NCBI GenBank assembly: GCA_910579725.1 | Contig: CAJTUD010000014.1 | Location: 1 to 34,631 of the forward strand | DNA: 34,631 nucleotides | Direction of reading: 5' to 3' | Origin: an uncultured Oscillospiraceae bacterium | GTDB lineage: Bacteria; Bacillota; Clostridia; Oscillospirales; Oscillospiraceae | In this document: piece after piece, positions 31,178 to 34,631 of the stretch | How positions within the stretch are numbered: the stretch's first letter is position 1 | How the letters are laid out: the number at the start of each line of letters is the position of its first letter | Program-made: the position numbers and the translations under genes | The notes under the pieces: model-generated | Databases searched by the model: none | Seen by the model: the letters and a program-made list of their open reading frames with translations, nothing else | Told to the model about the DNA's origin: nothing

Positions 31178-31753
31178 ATGGAGACAAAAAATATGATGAT
31201 TGTGGGCGTAGGCGGTCAGGGTACCCTGCTGGCCAGCAAGCTGCTGGGCCGCCTGCTGCTGGGCAAGGGCTATGATGTGAAGGTCAGCGAGGTTCACGGC
31301 ATGAGCCAGCGGGGCGGCAGTGTGGTCACATATGTCCGCTGGGGAGAAAAGGTCTACTCCCCCATCATTGACAAGGGGCAGGCGGACGTCATCCTCTCCT
31401 TCGAGCTGTTGGAGGCCGCCCGGTGGACAGAGTACCTGAAGCCCGGCACCGGAAAGATTATCACCAATACCCAGCAGATCAACCCTATGCCCGTCATCAC
31501 TGGCGCTGCTGCGTATCCCCAGGGACTGGTGGAGAAAATGCAAGCCGCCGGTATGGATCTGGACGCCATCGACGCACTGCGGCTGGCTGAAGAAGCCGGG
31601 AGCAGCAAGGCAGTCAATATCGTTCTGTTGGGGAGGCTCTCCAAGTGGTTTGACTTTACTGAGGCGGAGTGGCTGGACGCCATTGAGCAGAGCGTCCCTC
31701 CAAAATTCCTGGAAATGAACAAGAGAGCGTTCCAGCTGGGACGGCAGGCATAA
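31178..31753 (+). CDS. iorB: Indolepyruvate ferredoxin oxidoreductase, beta subunit
   Basis: This 191-residue subunit carries the gamma-domain of the 2-oxoacid:ferredoxin oxidoreductase family, with VGVGGQGTLLASKLLG and VSEVHGMSQRGGSVVTYVRWG. It completes IorA. AAGGAGG lies seven bases before the ATG at 31178, which favours it over the GTG two codons earlier. A 17-bp terminator begins in its stop codon. Confidence 0.95.
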   Translation: METKNMMIVGVGGQGTLLASKLLGRLLLGKGYDVKVSEVHGMSQRGGSVVTYVRWGEKVYSPIIDKGQADVILSFELLEAARWTEYLKPGTGKIITNTQQINPMPVITGAAAYPQGLVEKMQAAGMDLDAIDALRLAEEAGSSKAVNIVLLGRLSKWFDFTEAEWLDAIEQSVPPKFLEMNKRAFQLGRQA

Positions 31754-31793
31754 AAATGAGGTCCGGAGGCAGACGTCTCCGGACCTCATTTTT
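31752..31793. terminator. Bidirectional terminator between iorB and the LD-carboxypeptidase gene
   Basis: A perfect 17-bp stem (31752-31768 with 31777-31793) has A-runs on one side and T-runs on the other. It can therefore stop both the iorB transcript and the one arriving from the minus-strand genes. Confidence 0.92.
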
Positions 31794-31822
31794 ATGATTC
31801 TTCAACCAGAAGCACAGCGTCG

Positions 31823-32770
31823 TTACTGCCCTGAAATCTTGGATTGGCAGGGACGGCGAACGCGCAGGGTTCCCATTCCGCCGTCCACCTCGCACCAGGT
31901 TCCCATAGGCAGCGTCACCATCGGCTGGCAGTGAGCGGAACGGACGTTATACAAAACAGGTTTATTCCATCCGGCAAAAAAGTCCCGCAGCAGCGCCTCC
32001 GGTCCATATTCCTCCCGATAGGCGTTGCGGCAGTTGGTGAACGCGCCGAACACCAGTCCGGCAGCGCTGTCCAGCACGCCGTTGTATTTCATCTGCCACA
32101 GCATTTCTTCCAGCGCGTAAACATCCTCTCCCACATCCTCCAGAAAAAGAATACAGTCTTTAGCGTCAATCTGCCAAGGGGTTCCCAGAGAGGTGGACAC
32201 CAGGGACAGGTTGCCGCCGATCAACCGTCCGCAGGCGCGGCCGGGGTGCAACGTCTGAATTACTTCTCCCGGGGGATTGATGATGTCCAGACACGCCTCC
32301 ATTTCCAGCGCGGCCTGTAAACTCACCCAGGAAAACAGGTCATTCTCCCAGGCGAGGATCCCGTTTGCGGTAGGCCCATGGAAGGTGACGAACCGGCATC
32401 TCTGCTGAATGGCCAAATGAAGCGTCGTCACGTCGCTGAAACCGATCAGCGGCTTGGGATGAGCAGCAATACAGGCATAGTCCAGAAGCGGCAGCAGCTG
32501 CCAGGCTGTGCTGCCGCCTCTGGTGCACCATATGGCGTCAATGGCCGGATCCGAGAAGCCGCCATTGAGATCGGCAGCCCGAAGGGCGGGCGGAGCGGCA
32601 GCGTAACCGTTGGGCGAAGAGCTCCGGCAGGAGTTCCCAATTCTTACCCGGAAACCCAGTTTCTCCACCGCGGCAGCAATAACTTCCACCGGCTGATCCT
32701 TTGACAGAGGAGAGGAAGGAGATACCAGCAAAACAGTATCTCCTTTTTTCAATTTTGGCGGAAACCGCAT
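31823..32770 (-). CDS. Peptidase S66 family LD-carboxypeptidase (LdcA/MccF-like)
   Basis: This 315-residue protein belongs to family S66, whose members cleave L,D bonds in cell-wall tetrapeptides or detoxify peptidyl nucleotides (MccF). The family landmarks are LVSPSSP at the start, CTRGGSTAWQLLPLLDY at about 82-98, IGFSDVTTLHLA, GRLIGGNLSLV, LEDVGEDVYALEEML with the candidate acid, and the C-terminal AHCQPMVTLPMG with the catalytic histidine. In the GG-x-x-S block, where the nucleophile is expected, this protein reads GGSTAWQ, so the serine is two places earlier than in my recollection of MccF. The start is the ATG at 32770 behind AAGGAGG, 10 bases after the amidohydrolase gene. Confidence 0.88.
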   Translation of the reverse strand: MRFPPKLKKGDTVLLVSPSSPLSKDQPVEVIAAAVEKLGFRVRIGNSCRSSSPNGYAAAPPALRAADLNGGFSDPAIDAIWCTRGGSTAWQLLPLLDYACIAAHPKPLIGFSDVTTLHLAIQQRCRFVTFHGPTANGILAWENDLFSWVSLQAALEMEACLDIINPPGEVIQTLHPGRACGRLIGGNLSLVSTSLGTPWQIDAKDCILFLEDVGEDVYALEEMLWQMKYNGVLDSAAGLVFGAFTNCRNAYREEYGPEALLRDFFAGWNKPVLYNVRSAHCQPMVTLPMGTWCEVDGGMGTLRVRRPCQSKISGQ

Positions 32771-32780
32771 AAAAACCTCC

Positions 32781-33962
32781 TTATAAATCACACAGAAAGT
32801 CCACCGCCGCCTGAATTTCCACAGCGGCAGCCAGCGGCAGCGCCTCCATGTCAGCCGTGAAGCGCGGATTATGGTTGGGATAAGTGAATCCCCTGCTTTC
32901 ATTCCCTACTCCGATATAATAGTAGCATCCAGGGACAAGGTCGGAGAAATATCCAAAATCGTCGGTTCCCATGGAAGGTTCCGGAAGCTCCAGGACGTTT
33001 TCCTTTCCCAGAATCTTCCCCGCCGCCCGGCGGAGCAGCTCCGTCATTCCCGCGTCATTCCGGCAGCCGGGGTAGCTCTCAAAAATTTCCACCGCCGACT
33101 CCACGCCCATTGCCAACGCCATACCGGAGACAATCCCTTGAAAGTCCTCCTTGACCCTCTCCCGCGCTTCACCCCCCATGGTACGGAGAATTCCGGTAAA
33201 CCGCGCCTCCTCTGGCAGAATATTGCCTGCCGTACCGCTGTGAAAGCTCCCCACCGACACTATCACCGGCTCCGTGGGAGAAGTCCGGCGGCTGGAAATG
33301 GTTTGCAGTGCGGTGATGATCTGCGCCCCTGCGACAATCACATCGTCTCCCAGGTGCGGTTTTGCCCCGTGGGATCCTCTCCCCTTCAGCGTAATGGCAA
33401 AGGGATTGGACGCCGCGCATATCGGCCCGGATTTTACCAGCGCCGTCCCCACAGGGATGCCGCTCTCTACATGGCAGCAAAGCATCGCATCCACACGCGG
33501 GTTCTCCATGCAGCCTGCCGCGATCAGCCGCGCAGCGCCGCCGTCTCCTTCCTCGTCCGGCTGGAAAAACAATTTGACTGTTCCTGTCAGACTCTCCCGA
33601 TGGTTTTGCAGAACCTCCGCCGCGCCCAGCAGGGCGGCGGTATGGAAATCATGGCCACAGGCATGCATCACACCGGGATTCCGCGAGGCGTAAGGCAGTC
33701 CGGTTTCTTCTGTAATGGGCAGTGCATCAATATCCGCCCGAAAGCCGATGGTTTTACCAGGCAACCGGCCCTGAATGACTGCCGCAGTGCCTGTATCTGC
33801 CAGAGGCGTATATGGAATCCCCAGCTCTTCCAGACGGCGGCGGATCAGATTTGCCGTCCGGTGCTCCTCCCTGCCCAACTCCGGGCAGCGATGGAGCGTT
33901 TGAAACAGCTCCTCCATAACAGGAGCCAGTGCCAATGCCTTTTCTTTGATCTTGTCAATCAT
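32781..33962 (-). CDS. M20D family metal-dependent amidohydrolase
   Basis: This 393-residue enzyme belongs to the M20D family, which includes N-acyl-L-amino acid, hippurate and IAA-amino-acid hydrolases. The metal site is C102 and H104 in HACGHDFHTAA, E137-E138 in QPDEEGDGG, H164 and the late histidine in NHNPRF. A dimerisation domain sits in the middle (LKGRGSHGAKPH). It removes an acyl group from an amino acid or dipeptide in the cytoplasm. GAGGAG precedes the ATG at 33962. With the downstream LD-carboxypeptidase it forms a two-gene peptide-turnover unit driven by the promoter at 34015-34043. Confidence 0.92.
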   Translation of the reverse strand: MIDKIKEKALALAPVMEELFQTLHRCPELGREEHRTANLIRRRLEELGIPYTPLADTGTAAVIQGRLPGKTIGFRADIDALPITEETGLPYASRNPGVMHACGHDFHTAALLGAAEVLQNHRESLTGTVKLFFQPDEEGDGGAARLIAAGCMENPRVDAMLCCHVESGIPVGTALVKSGPICAASNPFAITLKGRGSHGAKPHLGDDVIVAGAQIITALQTISSRRTSPTEPVIVSVGSFHSGTAGNILPEEARFTGILRTMGGEARERVKEDFQGIVSGMALAMGVESAVEIFESYPGCRNDAGMTELLRRAAGKILGKENVLELPEPSMGTDDFGYFSDLVPGCYYYIGVGNESRGFTYPNHNPRFTADMEALPLAAAVEIQAAVDFLCDL

Positions 33963-34014
33963 ATACTTCTCCTCTGGGTCTCAGATACCGGACGCCTTCT
34001 GCGAATTCCTCCAC

Positions 34015-34043
34015 ATTATACACGTCAGTTTTCCGTTTGTCAC
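34015..34043 (-). promoter_or_regulatory. Strong promoter for the amidohydrolase-carboxypeptidase unit
   Basis: On the minus strand GTGACA (34038-34043) and a perfect TATAAT (34015-34020) are 17 bases apart. The amidohydrolase ATG lies about 50 bases downstream of the -10. The divergent ATPase gene starts about 90 bases away on the other strand; no equally clear promoter faces it. Confidence 0.8.
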
Positions 34044-34133
34044 GTATTTTTTCCAAGTAAACGTCAAGATTGTCATGGTCAGGCCCTGGCGCATATTCTG
34101 GAATGAGAAATCAAACAGTTTGGAGGAAAATCC

Positions 34134-34631
34134 ATGACAGGCACAACTCATTTTTTCCTCGGCGCCAACAGTGGTCAAGGTTTTCAGAATCTGTTTCCCC
34201 GCTTCTGTGAACCGGAGGCGCACTATGATCTCCTGGTTCTCAAGGGTGGCCCCGGCGTTGGAAAGTCTACCATGATGAAAACCATTGGAAAATCATTGGA
34301 AGAGAACGGAGAGCAAGTGGAATACCTTTACTGCTCAGGCGACCCGCAGTCCCTGGATGGCGTACATATTCCCCGCATTCACACCGCAATTGTAGACGGA
34401 ACAGCTCCTCACATCATTGAGCCAAAGTATCCGGCCGCTGCGGACCGGTATGTGAATCTGGGACAATTCTATGATATTGCTGCGGCAAAGAAGAACCGCG
34501 CGGATGTCGTCCGGTACTCCCAGGCAGGGGCTTCCGCCTACCAGCGAGCCTATCGGGCCTTTAGCGCGGCCCGTCAGATGGACGACGGCGCCGCCGCTTT
34601 GATCTCGGAGGGCCTGGATGCCGGCAAGCTG
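34134..34631 (+). CDS. P-loop ATPase of unknown function (cut by window edge)
   Basis: The first 166 codons are visible. The protein begins MTGTTHFFLGANSGQGF and has a Walker A motif GGPGVGKST at 38-46, then YLYCSGDPQSLDGVHIP. This matches a conserved ATPase family found mostly in spore-forming Clostridia (PRK06851-type), whose role is unknown. GGAGG lies eight bases before the ATG. A long helical stretch rich in A, R and Y begins near residue 140. The rest lies outside the window. Confidence 0.85.
   Translation, partial: MTGTTHFFLGANSGQGFQNLFPRFCEPEAHYDLLVLKGGPGVGKSTMMKTIGKSLEENGEQVEYLYCSGDPQSLDGVHIPRIHTAIVDGTAPHIIEPKYPAAADRYVNLGQFYDIAAAKKNRADVVRYSQAGASAYQRAYRAFSAARQMDDGAAALISEGLDAGKL

Noticed and set aside
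29448..31187. A 579-codon open frame antisense to iorA
   Set aside because: It mirrors iorA almost exactly, has no family resemblance and no ribosome binding site. Long antisense frames are expected from biased third positions in GC-rich genes.
34080..34115. CATATTCT as a sporulation-sigma -10 box for the right-hand ATPase gene
   Set aside because: Only a partial match, with an uncertain -35. The gene family suggests sporulation, but the site cannot be supported.
1..34631. CRISPR array, tRNA or rRNA genes, prophage, toxin-antitoxin pair
   Set aside because: No regularly spaced repeats, tRNA arms, rRNA core sequences or phage proteins were seen on either strand. The tandem repeats found are promoter-scale only.

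Overview
The window looks like chromosomal DNA from a GC-rich, spore-forming anaerobic Firmicute. The best match is the gut Oscillospiraceae (Flavonifractor, Pseudoflavonifractor or Lawsonibacter type). The reasons are a complete spoIIAA-spoIIAB-sigF operon, YunB- and SpoIIM-type sporulation proteins, a DUF4317 protein typical of this group, a ferredoxin-dependent indolepyruvate oxidoreductase, strong AGGAGG ribosome binding sites and frequent 4-base ATGA or GTGA overlaps. The assignment rests on recognised protein families; no database search was run.

Layout. 1-12.06 kb is on the minus strand, read right to left: murD, yunB, ligA, a small metallophosphoesterase and an OmpR-type response regulator. 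After a 127-base gap with its own regulated-looking promoter comes a six-gene ABC module: one ATPase, four ABC-2 permeases (three close paralogues and one divergent) and a one-membrane-segment histidine kinase. A methionine gamma-lyase-family gene and the first 16 codons of a membrane protein finish this arm. At 12.25-14.3 kb on the plus strand are an unusually long RNase P RNA, dapA and an acetyltransferase. At 14.5-19.6 kb on the minus strand are a GNAT gene, gltX, spoIIM, a DUF4317 gene, a 162-bp palindromic MITE-like element and a Na+/Ca2+-type antiporter. At 19.9-31.8 kb on the plus strand are a second two-component pair with a lipoprotein, a large solute-binding lipoprotein, the spoIIA operon, and a four-gene operon (acyl-CoA synthetase, alpha/beta hydrolase, iorA, iorB). 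The right end has an LD-carboxypeptidase and an M20 amidohydrolase on the minus strand, and the first 166 codons of a P-loop ATPase on the plus strand.

How the genes work together. The ABC module with a kinase and regulator resembles envelope-stress or antimicrobial-peptide detoxification systems of the LanFEG/Bce kind. Its promoter carries four or five copies of an 8-bp direct repeat at 9-12 bp spacing directly upstream of a TATAAT box, which suggests autoregulation by the regulator encoded just upstream. The second two-component system sits before a lipoprotein gene and a two-domain binding protein, whose leader has GTAAGA repeats and a hairpin that would hide its ribosome binding site. The ior operon would make aryl-acetyl-CoA from aromatic 2-oxoacids, with the AMP-forming ligase acting on the same or a related acid.

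Most noteworthy are the direct-repeat operator, the MITE-like element, two ribosome-binding-site hairpins, a terminator-like hairpin in the leader of the acyl-CoA synthetase operon, and a large insertion in the P12 region of RNase P RNA. I found no CRISPR array, tRNA, rRNA, phage gene or intact insertion sequence. The remaining gaps of 100-250 bases hold only the promoters and terminators listed.
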